DNA of 64,000 nucleotides. It comes from Candidatus Brocadia sinica JPN1. Lineage in GTDB: Bacteria; Planctomycetota; Brocadiia; Brocadiales; Brocadiaceae. Location: the NCBI RefSeq assembly GCF_000949635.1, contig NZ_BAFN01000001.1, positions 1,116,001-1,180,000 on the forward strand, read 5' to 3'. Both the position numbers and the translations under genes were made by a program. Under the pieces are notes generated by a model. It did no database searches. It had not been told where the DNA came from and worked only from the letters and a program-made list of their open reading frames with translations. Shown here piece after piece: positions 26,911 through 36,910 of the stretch (the first letter of the stretch is position 1; each line of letters begins with the position of its first letter).

Positions 26911-29900
26911 TTAGCTATGCCAATTTCTCACAATCCATTTTCTGCCTTCCTCTACGAGGAAGAGAACCGGAGTAAAGGCGAACAGGAATCCCCATTGCTT
27001 TAATCCTATGGGCGCAAGACCGAATATTTTTTGTAAAAATGGGGTGTAAATAAGGGTTGTAATAATTGCTAATTCTGAAACTATTCCCAATAAAACCAGC
27101 TTGTTCTTAAAGAAACCAACCGTAAAGACCGATTCCCTTTCGGTCCTGCATGCAAAGACGTTTCCGATCTGGGTCGCCACGATCCCTGCAAGGGACATGG
27201 TTGTAGCGGTAAGATAAATAACCCCTGAATCCGGCATTGCCATCCCTGGCACCCAACCATATTGGAAGTAAATAAAGAAAAATCCTGCCATGCAAGCGGC
27301 CGCCTCCATGGGACCCAGAAAACAGTACGCCCTGAGGAGCAAAGGTATATCTAAAAGCCTTTGATTCATCGGCCTTGGAGGTTTATCCATTACCCCGGGT
27401 TCCGGGGGTTCGGCTCCGAGCCCAAGGGCCGGGACCATATCAGTTCCGAGGTCAACAGCGAGTATCTGCATCACCGTTAGTGGCAGTGGTATCTTGAATA
27501 AGGCAAAGGCTATGAACGGAACTATTTCCGGGATATTGCTGGCAAATATATAGGTCACAAACTTCTTTATATTTGCATAGACCGCCCTGCCTTCTTCTAT
27601 AGCTGCCATGATGGAAGCAAAATTGTCATCGGTCAGGATCATGGCTGCGGCCTCTTTAGCCACGTCTGAGCCCCGTATCCCCATAGCAACCCCGATGTCA
27701 GCCTTTTTAAGGGCCGGGGCATCGTTCACGCCGTCACCTGTAACTGCCACGATCTCATCCATATCTTTAAAGGCCGTAACTACTCGCATTTTGTGTTCAG
27801 GAGATACCCGCGCAAATACAACCTCTTCCTCTCTCAATAACTTCCTGAGGACTTCATCATCCATCTCAGAGAGTTCATTACCGGTAACAATCTTTGGATT
27901 TACGGTTTTTGTAAGCCGTATCTTTTTGGCTATCGAAAGGGCTGTCAAGCCATAGTCCCCGGTAATCATAACCACCCTTATTCCCGCCCTGTGACACAAC
28001 TCTATAGCCTTCGGCACCTCCGGCCTTGGCGGGTCCATCATTCCTACCAAACCTAAAAATATAAGGTCCTTTTCCGTATTCTCTATAGTAAATCCTTCTG
28101 AAAAATCCAGGGGTCGGTAGGTAATGCCTAAAACCCTCAAACCGTCTTTTGCCATCGAATCATTCTTCGATAAGATCATCTCCCGCAGAGGATCCGTTAA
28201 AGATTCCACTTTCCCATTTGTAAGAATATGGGTGCAGAGATCCAGTATTTCCCTGGGCGCCCCCTTCACATAAGCCCGGGGCTTTCCATCAGAAAGATTT
28301 ATGGACGCCATTCTCTTCCTTACCGCCTCAAATGGAAGCTGACCAAGCCTCGGCAAGGCGTTCCGCCTCTCCTCAATATCCACTCCACCTTTGGCTGCCA
28401 TAACGAGCAAGGCCGCTTCAGTAGGATCGCCAAGGATACCCCATCTTTCCCTCTCTGTCCCGGGAGGAAGCAAGCCCGCATTATTGCAAAGCACACACGC
28501 GTCAAAAAGGGTGTGTCCATGCCGTTTTCCATCATTTCCCGCCTGGAAAGGCTTATCCCTTTGAAATAGAAACTACCTGCAGGTTCGTACCTTGTACCGC
28601 TAACATGTATGATCTTTCCGTTAACAAATATCTTCGTTACGCTAATCTCGTTTGTAGTAAGGGTGCCCGTCTTGTCCGTACAGATCACCGTAGTGCAACC
28701 GAGGGTCTCTACCGACGAAAGCCTTTTTATAAGGGCATTTCTTCTGGCCATCCTTTGAACCGCCATGGCTAATGATAAGGACACCGTAGGTAACAGCCCC
28801 TCCGGGACATTGGCAACAATAATACCGATAGCGAATACAAATGCAGCCGCCACATTGAGCTTTCCTATATAAGTGCCAAGGAAAAAGAAGCCAACACCCA
28901 TCGTTACGGAAAGAATGGTAACTATCTTTGTGACTTTTTCTAGTTCCTGCTGGAGTGGACTTTTCTCTCCCTTGAGTTCCTGGGTAAGAGAAGCTATCCT
29001 GCCGATATGCTGTCGCCCTCTTCCAGGAAAATGATGTCGCCCGGGACAAGCTCCTCAGCAGATATCTCCCTTTCCTTGCCATCCCTTAAAACTGTTGCCT
29101 TCCGGGGCAGTAATTTCTTTAGAGCCTCAAGGGCCCGCTCTGCCTTATATTCCTGCCAGAAACTGAAAACGGCATTAATGAGGATTACGGCAAATATGGC
29201 CCATCCCAATTCAGGCATATCGGCTACAAAGGCAAGGGCTCCACCGACCCACAGGAGAATGGCAAGGAGATTGTACAAATTTTCCATAAATCTCAGGAAG
29301 AGGGGCTTGCCCTTTAGCTCTTTGAGGGCGTTTCGGCCGTATCTCTCGAGCCTCCTTTTTGCCTCATCTTCAGATAGTCCCGAAGGGCTTGTTTCGAGTT
29401 CCTTGTATATTTCACCTATTGAGTGCGGAAAGAAGACCTCCTTTCCGCCTTTTTCATGGTGCAGGAGGAGGCTTAAGGCAGCCTGAGGCGTCTTTGCCTT
29501 TCGAAGAGAATAATAAAGGGATTTGTCTGTAAAGATTGCTGCCGCCCGCGAAAGGATTTGGAGGTGGAGTGTTGTTTCTTTTACCGGAGTTAAAAAGAGA
29601 AAGAATAGATGGACAGGGTGTCCGTCTTTTGCCTTGAAATCGACACCCCGTTGTGAGATGGCAAGCAAGGCAACCGGTTCTTTCAGTCCTTCGATACTTG
29701 CATGAGGAAAGGCAACTCCCTGGCCAATGCCCGTTGTATCAATTGTTTCGTGTTCCCAAAGGGTCTTCAGAACCGTGCCGGGGTCGCTGATCCTCCTAGC
29801 CTTGAGAAGGATCTCCATCATCTCTTTCAATGCGCTGCTCTTGTCCTTTGCCCTCACGATAAGAATTTGAATGGAGCCCCGTGTGACAAGCATCAATATT

Positions 29901-31030
29901 AATGCCGCAATCCCCATGAATAAGACCCCGTTCTTCGTCACTAAACGATCACTGAGTACGGCGAACCGCGTTGGAAACCAGCGGTCGAGAGCCATATTTG
30001 CTATTACCCTTGGACCATCCAAAAAACCCGCCTGTGCTGCAACTAAAAGTAGCATTGCTTCGGAAACGAGCGTCACAATCACAAACCAGGTCTTCGACCT
30101 ATCTCCCCAATTTCCTGTGACATGTTCAAAGAGAACTGCATTCAGGGTTTTTCCAGATTGCGGTTCAACCTTGTAAAGAAGATATGAAAACATTAATCCC
30201 AACACCATGACGGATAATGAAATTGCCATATAGCGCATGGTGCGTTTAGCAGTCCTCACCCGTGGCTCCCGAAGTATGGGAAGTCCGTTGCTGACAGCCT
30301 CTATTCCCGTAAATGTTCCGGCACCCATGCTATATGCACGTAAAATCAGTAAAAACATTCCTGCGAGCCCAATCTTGGAACTTACCGTGTGAACGTCAGA
30401 CATCGTTGTTTTTACTACTTCTTGAACATTTGTCAAATGCGTGACCGGCACATAGACGATTACAAACGCATGAGTGATGACAAATATCAAGAATATCGGC
30501 ACCAAAGGGGCAACCGCTTCTTTCACCCCTCGCAGGTTCAATATGGTAAGGATCATAATACCGGCAATAGCAAACTGCTGTTTGTATGCATGCCATTCTA
30601 CAGGAAGAAAGCTGAAAACGGCGTCAGTGCCACTCGCAATAGAAACTGCGATTGTAAGTACATAGTCTACAATGAGTGCACAGCCAGAAAACATTCCTAA
30701 AGTAGGGGATAGCAACTTGCTGGCAACGAGATACCCACCGCCACCTGATGGGAAGAGCTCGACGATCTGCGAGTAACTGGCGCTGATCACAAAAATTGTC
30801 AGCACCGAACCCAAAGCCACAAAGACACTCAGATAAGAATGTCCCTGTAATGCCCGAAAGGCTTCCTCGGGACCATAGCAGGAAGAGGAGAGGCCATCTG
30901 CTCCTAATCCAACCCATGCAAAAAACGCTATCAGTGATAGCTTATGAAAAATTGTACGATCGTGAGGGCTACGGGCGTCACCTATGATCAGGGTTTTCAA
31001 CCGTCGGGTTAATGCTGTTTTGAATTCCAT
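26911..31030 (-). pseudogene. Chimeric APC permease / PTS EIIA / P-type cation ATPase, disrupted
   Basis: From the ATG at 31030 one open frame encodes an APC/KUP-like permease (LGADGLSSSCYGPEEAFRAL, LFPSGGGGYLVASKLL, about nine helices). It then passes directly into a PTS type-2 EIIA domain (GIGQGVAFPHASIEGLKEP, with the phosphorylatable His) and then the N-terminus of a P-type ATPase (YGRNALKELKGKP ... VPGDIIFLEEGDSIS). At about 28998 roughly 80 codons with the TGES actuator motif are missing and the frame changes to IASLTQELKGEKSPL. The DKTGTLTTNE phosphorylation site follows, then another shift near 28508 into the nucleotide and hinge domains (TGDGVNDAPALKKAD) and the C-terminal helices. 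Loss of TGES means no working pump. Confidence 0.7.
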
Positions 31031-31072
31031 GTGTGAGAATCTACCTTTTTCCGATATTCCTGGCCATTTCAA

Positions 31073-31322
31073 ATAACTCTTTCACATTGCCACCTTTTTT
31101 TCCTTTCCGTCAGTCTCACGTCGATGGAATAGAGATGAATCCTGCCAGTTACTATCGGCCTGCAAAGGTACGTTTTGGATTGGATGTCTATAGAATCTCC
31201 TCTTATAGACACTGTATCCTTAGATATGCCCGAAGCAGAAAAAAGAGGTAAGGGAATTGAAAGGCCGGATGATTGCTTGCGATCCTATTTTACATAAAAT
31301 CTCTTATGATATGCAATATTTT
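31073..31322. other. Spacer with a short hairpin upstream of the chimeric permease
   Basis: Perfect arms TGTCTATA (31185-31192) and TATAGACA (31204-31211) lie in the presumed leader of the permease gene. On the minus strand a 14-codon GTG frame (KELFEMARNIGKR) preceded by AAAGGTGGCAAT ends just before the permease start; it could be a leader peptide or chance. No known riboswitch was recognised. Confidence 0.35.
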
Positions 31323-32342
31323 TTATGGGGATTGCCAACTGATTTCCATTAACTTCTTTAGTGCGCTTTTTGCATTACCAGTGTCGATAGATTGTGCGGC
31401 GATTACCAGCCCTTCCTTGAAATCTTCTGCCAATCCTCCTGCAATGATTGCAGCCGCTGCGTTCAAAAGCACCACATCCCTTTTTGGACTGCGAATACCA
31501 TCCAGTACTTCTCTGATCGCCATGGCGCTTTCGTCGGGCGTATTTACTGTCAGATCCGATAGCTTAGACTTTTTTATGCCAAAGTCTTCCGGATTTAAAT
31601 AATAACTTTTTATGGTATTCCCGGTGAGCTCACAAACTTTCGTTTTGTCTGTTGTTGTGATTTCATCCAAACCGTCCAATCCATGCACAACAAATGCATG
31701 TTGATCCCCAAGCATTTTCAATGCCTCTGTCATAATGAGGGTCATGTGTTCGCTATATACACCAAGGATCCGGTGGGTGGCTCCGGCAGGATTAGCTAAA
31801 GGGCCAATGATGTTGAATATGGTACGAATTCCAATTTCTTTTCGGGGACCGGTAGCATATTTCATTGCCTGATGTAATAGAGGAGCGTAGAGGAATCCAA
31901 TATTGGCCACCTCAATGCATTTTTCTACAACCTTGACATCTGCTTCAATATTAACGCCTAACCGTTTCAGTACATCTGCACTTCCGCATTGGCCGGAGGA
32001 TGCTTTGTTGCCGTGCTTGGCTACTTTCAGGCCGGCGCCTGCAACGACAAAGGCGGCTGCTGTTGAGATATTGAATGTGTTTTTAGCGTCTCCCCCTGTT
32101 CCGCAGGTATCGACTACAGTATTGTCACCAACCTTTATCTTGACAACCTTTTTTCGCATGGCAATGGTGCATCCGGTAATTTCTTCAACAGTTTCACCCT
32201 TCATGCGCAAGGCGGTGATAAAAGAGGCAATCTGTGCATCAGTGGCATTCCCTTCCATTATTTGTGTCATTGCAGTCAGACTTTCTTCAGTACTGAGATT
32301 TTGTTTATTTACTAACTTGGATATGGCTTCTTTTATAGGCAT
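31323..32342 (-). CDS. trpD: Anthranilate phosphoribosyltransferase
   Basis: A 339-residue enzyme of tryptophan biosynthesis that joins anthranilate to phosphoribosyl pyrophosphate. The PRPP-binding motif VDTCGTGGDAKNTFNIST, the KHGNKASSGQCGSAD loop and the metal-binding DGLDEIT region are all present. I place the start at the ATG at 32342 (MPIKEAISKLV). An upstream in-frame start at 32438 would add a non-conserved stretch that runs into the divergent rpsU promoter. No other trp gene is adjacent. Confidence 0.93.
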   Translation of the reverse strand: MPIKEAISKLVNKQNLSTEESLTAMTQIMEGNATDAQIASFITALRMKGETVEEITGCTIAMRKKVVKIKVGDNTVVDTCGTGGDAKNTFNISTAAAFVVAGAGLKVAKHGNKASSGQCGSADVLKRLGVNIEADVKVVEKCIEVANIGFLYAPLLHQAMKYATGPRKEIGIRTIFNIIGPLANPAGATHRILGVYSEHMTLIMTEALKMLGDQHAFVVHGLDGLDEITTTDKTKVCELTGNTIKSYYLNPEDFGIKKSKLSDLTVNTPDESAMAIREVLDGIRSPKRDVVLLNAAAAIIAGGLAEDFKEGLVIAAQSIDTGNAKSALKKLMEISWQSP

Positions 32343-32367
32343 AGGCGTATTAAATGAGAGTTTTTCC

Positions 32368-32396
32368 TTGACGTAGAACGTAATATAAATTATAAT
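32368..32396 (+). promoter_or_regulatory. Promoter of rpsU
   Basis: TTGACG (32368-32373) and TATAAT (32391-32396) are spaced by 17 bases. A start of transcription near 32403 would leave a leader of about 60 bases before the rpsU ATG. Confidence 0.7.
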
Positions 32397-32465
32397 GATT
32401 TTTTGAAATTTTTGACGGATAACAATACCATAGGACATTTTACAGAAAGGATTCGTGATCTATTT

Positions 32466-32720
32466 ATGGCGAAAATACAAATAACATCAGATGAAAATAT
32501 ACGAGAAGCATTGAGGCGATTTAAAAAAATGTGTGATAAAGAAGGTATCATTAATCAATCGAAGCGTATAGCCTATTTCGAAAAACCTTCGGAAAGAAGA
32601 CGCCGCGAGGAAAGCCGAAGGATTAAAAATATTAAAAGGGCGCAAAAATTGGGCATTTCTGGTCTGACAAGTCCTGTACGTACTCAAAAGAACACGTATT
32701 CTAAATATTCATCATTTTAG
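32466..32720 (+). CDS. rpsU: 30S ribosomal protein S21
   Basis: An 84-residue bS21 protein, the last small-subunit protein to bind near the anti-Shine-Dalgarno end of 16S rRNA. The sequence MAKIQITSDENIREALRRFK followed by KEGIINQSKRIAYFEKPSERRRREE is typical, with a basic tail somewhat longer than in E. coli (ending NTYSKYSSF). The ATG at 32466 is preceded by AAAGGA. It overlaps the convergent rsfS stop by 4 bases. Confidence 0.9.
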   Translation: MAKIQITSDENIREALRRFKKMCDKEGIINQSKRIAYFEKPSERRRREESRRIKNIKRAQKLGISGLTSPVRTQKNTYSKYSSF

Positions 32721-33070
32721 GTATTGTCTTTCCACGGTAACTTTCGCGCATCGCCCCACAAGAGTTCCAAATCGTAAAAATGGCGCATATCTCTGTCAAA
32801 AAGATGCACGACCACATCACCATAGTCCATGAGTATCCATCGGGCCTCCGAGTATCCTTCGATACCTACCCAATGGATACCATAGCTATGTAACTTTAGC
32901 TCTATTTCATTAGCAACGCTCTGTAATTGCCGCTTATTGAAGCCGCTGCAAATAACAAAGAAATCCGTAACAAAAGTTAACCCATGCACATCAAATATCA
33001 AAATATCTTCAGCTTTCTTGTCGTCGGCAATTCTCGCGCACAGGATTGCAATCTCTTTCGGATTTAACGT
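32717..33070 (-). CDS. rsfS: Ribosomal silencing factor RsfS (Iojap family), apparent ACG start
   Basis: A 117-residue protein that binds uL14 and blocks subunit joining under starvation. The family core is clear: AEDILIFDVHGLTFVTDFFV, ICSGFNKRQLQSVANEIE, EGYSEARWILMDYGDVVVHL and FYDLELLWGDA. The conserved N-terminal helix (NPKEIAILCARIADDKKA) lies upstream of the first usable standard codon, a TTG at 33001. A perfect AGGAGG (33079-33084) stands eight bases before an ACG at 33068-33070, which would give the expected length. Either ACG is the initiator or an ATG has been changed (mutation or sequence error). It follows the zinc-ribbon gene by 20 bases. Confidence 0.85.
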   Translation of the reverse strand, partial: TLNPKEIAILCARIADDKKAEDILIFDVHGLTFVTDFFVICSGFNKRQLQSVANEIELKLHSYGIHWVGIEGYSEARWILMDYGDVVVHLFDRDMRHFYDLELLWGDARKLPWKDNT

Positions 33071-33090
33071 TTCTCTTCCCTCCTGAAAGT

Positions 33091-33351
33091 CTACCGCCGT
33101 TGTTGTGTACCGAAATTTTCGCCAAAATCTGCCTCATATTGCACAGATGGCTTGACTTCCGACAGACTGCTTCCGCAATAGTAACAAAATCTCGCGTATC
33201 GTGGGTTCACATCGAGACAATTTTCACACCTATGGTATAAAAGCGTACCACACAGGATGCAGAAATTTGCGCCTTTTACATGATTATCATATTGACAATT
33301 TGTGTTAGGGCATACCCTGTCATCCTTTTCTGTAATTGTATTGTCGGACAT
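33091..33351 (-). CDS. Small double zinc-ribbon protein
   Basis: An 86-residue soluble protein with zinc-binding cysteine pairs: CPNTNC ... CILCG, then CENC ... CYYCGSSL. It belongs to the broad zinc-ribbon group and has no enzymatic motif; its role is unknown. The ATG at 33351 follows GGGAGGAGTT and is preferred over one ten codons upstream. It lies just ahead of rsfS and may be co-transcribed with it. Confidence 0.75.
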   Translation of the reverse strand: MSDNTITEKDDRVCPNTNCQYDNHVKGANFCILCGTLLYHRCENCLDVNPRYARFCYYCGSSLSEVKPSVQYEADFGENFGTQQRR

Positions 33352-33402
33352 AACTCCTCCCATTTTTAAGGGTATTTTCAAACCATAACCACAGTCCAGC
33401 GG

Positions 33403-33430
33403 GTAGGGGCGAACGGCCGTTCGCCCCTAC
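33403..33430. repeat. 28-bp perfect palindrome
   Basis: GTAGGGGCGAACG is followed directly by GC-rich sequence and its exact complement CGTTCGCCCCTAC. The palindrome lies between the zinc-ribbon gene and hppA. It resembles a REP-type sequence found in many bacteria and could also work as a transcription terminator for hppA, although no clear T run follows in that direction. Confidence 0.7.
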
Positions 33431-33469
33431 ATTTTGATTGCTTCCTCTGTGGTTTGTCTTTTCCTCTTG

Positions 33470-35902
33470 TTAGTGAAGGTGCAAAAGGGCACCTATCTTG
33501 GGTGAAAATTTAATGATAATTCCAGCAAAGACGACCGATACAATTGACATAAGTTTCAACAGGATATTCAAAGAAGGGCCGGATGTATCTTTGAATGGGT
33601 CTCCCACCGTATCACCAACGACAGCCGCCTTATGTGCAGGCGAACCCTTTCCACCTAATACGCCACTTTCAATGTACTTTTTCGCATTATCCCAGGCTCC
33701 GCCTGCGTTTGCCATAAAAACTGCCAGCAAGAAACCTACCGTCAAGCTTCCCGCCAAAAGTCCTACCACACCGGGCACGCCCAATACCAAACCGGAAACA
33801 ATAGGTACCAGCAAGGCCAGGAGAGAAGGGACGAACATCTCACGCTGCGCTCCCTTGGTGCTGATTGCCACACAGGCGGCATAATCTGGTTTTCCCGTTC
33901 CTTCCATAATCCCTGCGATTTCTCTGAATTGTCTTCTGACTTCTTCCACCATACTTCCAGCAGCGCGGCCTACCGCCTTCATTGTCATAGCGCTGAAAAT
34001 AAACGATGACATACCACCAATAAACAAACCGATAAGCACCTTTGGGTTAATTAAAGTAATATCCAGGTAGTCCATGAGATCAGATAATTTTGCATTGGCC
34101 AGATTGATAGAAGTACCGGCAATCTGGATAGCGTGTACCCCTGACCTCTCTAACCCTACTTTTATTTGCTCAACGAAAGAAGCTATCAGCGCCATGGCGG
34201 TTAATGCAGCGGAACCAATGGCAAAACCCTTTCCTGTCGCTGCAGTTGTATTCCCCAAAGCATCGAGTGCATCTGTTCTTTCCCTGACGTAGGGCTCAAG
34301 ACCACTCATTTCCGCGTTACCGCCGGCATTATCCGCAATGGGTCCGTAGGCATCCGTTGCCAGTGTTAACCCCAATGTGGAAAGCATACCGACTGCCGCA
34401 ATGGCAATTCCGTAAAGACCGAGTGAAATATTTGAAAAACCACCTGCAAATGCGTAACTTAACAAGATTGCTGCAGAAATAGTAATGACGGGTATAATCG
34501 TAGACATCATGCCCGTGGCAATACCATCAATAATCACCGTTGCGGGACCCGTCTTTGCCTGTCCGGCAATACCCTTTGTCGGTGAATAATTGGAAGATGT
34601 ATAGTATTCTGTACCCTTACCGATAATAACACCCGCTATCAATCCTGTCACGATTGAACCCCAGATGCCAAAATTTTGAGGCAGCATGAACTTGATAACA
34701 ACGGCTGAGGTAATCAAGATCAGGATTGAACTAAGGTTGATTCCCTTTCCCAATGCCTTCAGGAGCTCTTTCTGCGATGCCTCTTCCTTTGTTTTAACGG
34801 CATAGATACCGATAATGGAAAGTAAGATACCTATCCCTGCCAAAATCATAGGGACCACCATTCCGGCAATACCAAGACCGGCAGTTACACCAAGAGCCGC
34901 GCAGGCAAGCATGGAGTTATAATACGATTCATACAAGTCTGCACCCATACCCGCTACGTCACCGACGTTATCACCGACGTTATCAGCAATGGTAGCAGGG
35001 TTCCTTGGATCGTCTTCAGGTATGCCTGCCTCTACTTTACCCACTAAATCGGCTCCCACGTCGGCAGCCTTTGTGAATATTCCACCGCCCACCCTTGCAA
35101 ATAAGGCCTGGGAACTGGCACCAATGCCAAAACACGGCAGCATCATGGCCATATCGAGCAACGAGATATTTGTGAATTTACGGAACACAAAGAACCATAT
35201 GGAAATGTCCAGCAGCCCCATACCAACCACAATCAGTCCCATGACGGCGCCGCTTCTGAATGCGACTTGCAACCCTTGGTTCAAGGATTTCCTTGCACCT
35301 TCTGCCGTCCTTGAACTGGCGCTGGTTGCTGTCTTCATTCCCAGGAAACCAGCAAGACCGGATAAGAAACCACTGGAGAGGAATGCAAAAGGAACTACCT
35401 TGGACTGTGCATGCAATCCAAAGGAGATCAAAAGGAGGACAAGAAAGGCGCCGATAAAGAACATACCTACGACCTTGTATTGTTGTTTCAGATAGGCATA
35501 GGCGCCTTCCCTAACATGACCTGCTATCGAGATCATTTTCTCGTTACCCTCAGGCGCCCTCATGACTTCTTTGTAGAATTTCCGTGCATATAAAAGGGCA
35601 AACAGCGCGCCAATCGGCGCAATCCACCACAGGTTGGGTATTGTATGCGATGTTTCCTCACTTACCTTGCGTGCCGGAGCTTCCAATTCGAACAGAGGTC
35701 TTTCTTTTTGAGTGGATTCTCCAAGTTCAAACACGGGCTTTTCCTCAGCGCTCTTTACTGCATTCTGCGCGTGAGCGCTGTGGGAAAATAATCCCGATTT
35801 TGATATCCCCAAGATCAGGACCGCTAGCATCAAGAGTATCGTTACAATGCTAACTCGGTTATTTTTAAAAATAGGTCTACACTTACGCAAAAGACTGTTC
35901 AT
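33470..35902 (-). CDS. hppA: Membrane-bound pyrophosphatase, K+-dependent type
   Basis: An 810-residue ion-pumping pyrophosphatase with about 16 helices. It couples pyrophosphate hydrolysis to H+ and/or Na+ transport. Substrate-site motifs are seen: DVGADLVGKVEAGIPEDDPR, DNVGDNVGDVAG, DAYGPIADNAGGNAEMS and VVGDTVGDPFKDTSGPS. The segment GNTTAATGKGFAIGSA has Ala at the position where K+-independent enzymes have Lys, so K+ dependence is predicted. It carries an extra N-terminus: a hydrophobic segment, then about 45 polar residues with a PVFELGE/PLFELEA repeat before the usual first helix. In anammox bacteria such pumps may sit in the anammoxosome membrane. That location is inference. Confidence 0.95.
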   Translation of the reverse strand: MNSLLRKCRPIFKNNRVSIVTILLMLAVLILGISKSGLFSHSAHAQNAVKSAEEKPVFELGESTQKERPLFELEAPARKVSEETSHTIPNLWWIAPIGALFALLYARKFYKEVMRAPEGNEKMISIAGHVREGAYAYLKQQYKVVGMFFIGAFLVLLLISFGLHAQSKVVPFAFLSSGFLSGLAGFLGMKTATSASSRTAEGARKSLNQGLQVAFRSGAVMGLIVVGMGLLDISIWFFVFRKFTNISLLDMAMMLPCFGIGASSQALFARVGGGIFTKAADVGADLVGKVEAGIPEDDPRNPATIADNVGDNVGDVAGMGADLYESYYNSMLACAALGVTAGLGIAGMVVPMILAGIGILLSIIGIYAVKTKEEASQKELLKALGKGINLSSILILITSAVVIKFMLPQNFGIWGSIVTGLIAGVIIGKGTEYYTSSNYSPTKGIAGQAKTGPATVIIDGIATGMMSTIIPVITISAAILLSYAFAGGFSNISLGLYGIAIAAVGMLSTLGLTLATDAYGPIADNAGGNAEMSGLEPYVRERTDALDALGNTTAATGKGFAIGSAALTAMALIASFVEQIKVGLERSGVHAIQIAGTSINLANAKLSDLMDYLDITLINPKVLIGLFIGGMSSFIFSAMTMKAVGRAAGSMVEEVRRQFREIAGIMEGTGKPDYAACVAISTKGAQREMFVPSLLALLVPIVSGLVLGVPGVVGLLAGSLTVGFLLAVFMANAGGAWDNAKKYIESGVLGGKGSPAHKAAVVGDTVGDPFKDTSGPSLNILLKLMSIVSVVFAGIIIKFSPKIGALLHLH

Positions 35903-35994
35903 CGACTTAAATCAATCTCCTTTCTATTTTCTAACTTTATTTAAGTATCAGCCATCATACCGCCAAAACGGTACCCTGAAACCATAAAAATACA

Positions 35995-36056
35995 GTAACT
36001 CAAGGCTTTAGCCTTATAGACACATTAAGATGTTCAAATCTAAAGGTTTGAGTTAC
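35995..36056. repeat. Inverted repeat GTAACTCAA / TTGAGTTAC
   Basis: Arms at 35995-36003 and 36048-36056, extended by AAGGCTTTAG / CTAAAGGTT. It is a REP-like hairpin in the spacer between hppA and the upstream ABC exporter operon and may end that transcript. Confidence 0.65.
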
Positions 36057-36090
36057 AAATTTTCGTATCAAACATATTCATCTGATTTTA

Positions 36091-36903
36091 CTACCATGTG
36101 CTTTTCAATGATAAACTTTGTAAAAATTCCCTTTTCTTTTCCATCATACTGATAAATTCAGTCACCTTGGTCGAGGTATCCTCCGGATGGTTTGTACGAT
36201 ACGCCTCCCATTCATGCATGGCCGATTCTGTATATTGAAGCGCCCTGTCAAAATTTCCTTCTTTTTCAGCACAGAGTGCTGCATGCCATAACGCGTGACA
36301 AATGGTTCTTTCTATAGCTAAAGTATTATGCAATTTAGGGTCATTTGCGAGGGACCTCCGTAACCAGTAAATCGATGCCTCATAATTGTCTTCCCCATCT
36401 TCTTTCTTCAAATGCTCCCTGTAATAAGGCGCATATTTAAAAATACGTTGATCAAATAGATGCAGATACATATACCCCAGTTCAAAAAAAAGGTCTCCAC
36501 TAGTGGGATTTTTTATAGCCCCCTTCTTTGCAAAGCTTAATCCGTTGTGTATCCATTTCCATTTGTTTTGTGGCGCATCCCATTCATGAGCAATATTATA
36601 GGCCATATTCCATGCCTGAAAAATCCAAACCGCAGGGAAGTTAGGTTGCAATTTAGCTATGAGATTGTTGATCGTTACTAATTCATAATATTTTTTTTCT
36701 TCGTGTCGGGCAATAGCCCTTGCCCAGAGAAAATCTACTGCAATTCCCCGAAAGCTTCCCAATAAAAGTAATGGAATACTTTCCGTTGGGTCATAGTGAA
36801 TTGCCTTGGTTCTTGATGTATTACGGAAAGAGATAATGCATACGTTGACAAAAAAAATAGCACAAAGCAATACTAATAGAAAAATATACCTCTTCCCGGA
36901 CAT
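36091..36903 (-). CDS. Membrane-anchored TPR-like protein, third gene of the ABC operon
   Basis: A 270-residue protein with one N-terminal membrane segment (YIFLLVLLCAIFFVNVCIIS) and an outer helical domain rich in Trp and Tyr (FLWARAIARHEEKKYYE, PAVWIFQAWNMAYNIAHEW, NYEASIYWLRRSLANDP, REKEGN-like repeats). The pattern resembles tetratricopeptide helices. I know no named family for it. It follows the ABC permease gene by 7 bases, so it likely works with that exporter, perhaps as an envelope partner. Confidence 0.7.
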   Translation of the reverse strand: MSGKRYIFLLVLLCAIFFVNVCIISFRNTSRTKAIHYDPTESIPLLLLGSFRGIAVDFLWARAIARHEEKKYYELVTINNLIAKLQPNFPAVWIFQAWNMAYNIAHEWDAPQNKWKWIHNGLSFAKKGAIKNPTSGDLFFELGYMYLHLFDQRIFKYAPYYREHLKKEDGEDNYEASIYWLRRSLANDPKLHNTLAIERTICHALWHAALCAEKEGNFDRALQYTESAMHEWEAYRTNHPEDTSTKVTEFISMMEKKREFLQSLSLKSTW

Positions 36904-36910
36904 CAGATGT

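Noticed and set aside
31073-31260. Possible ydaO-type c-di-AMP riboswitch before the permease
   Set aside because: Only an 8-base hairpin was found; none of the conserved ydaO segments are visible.
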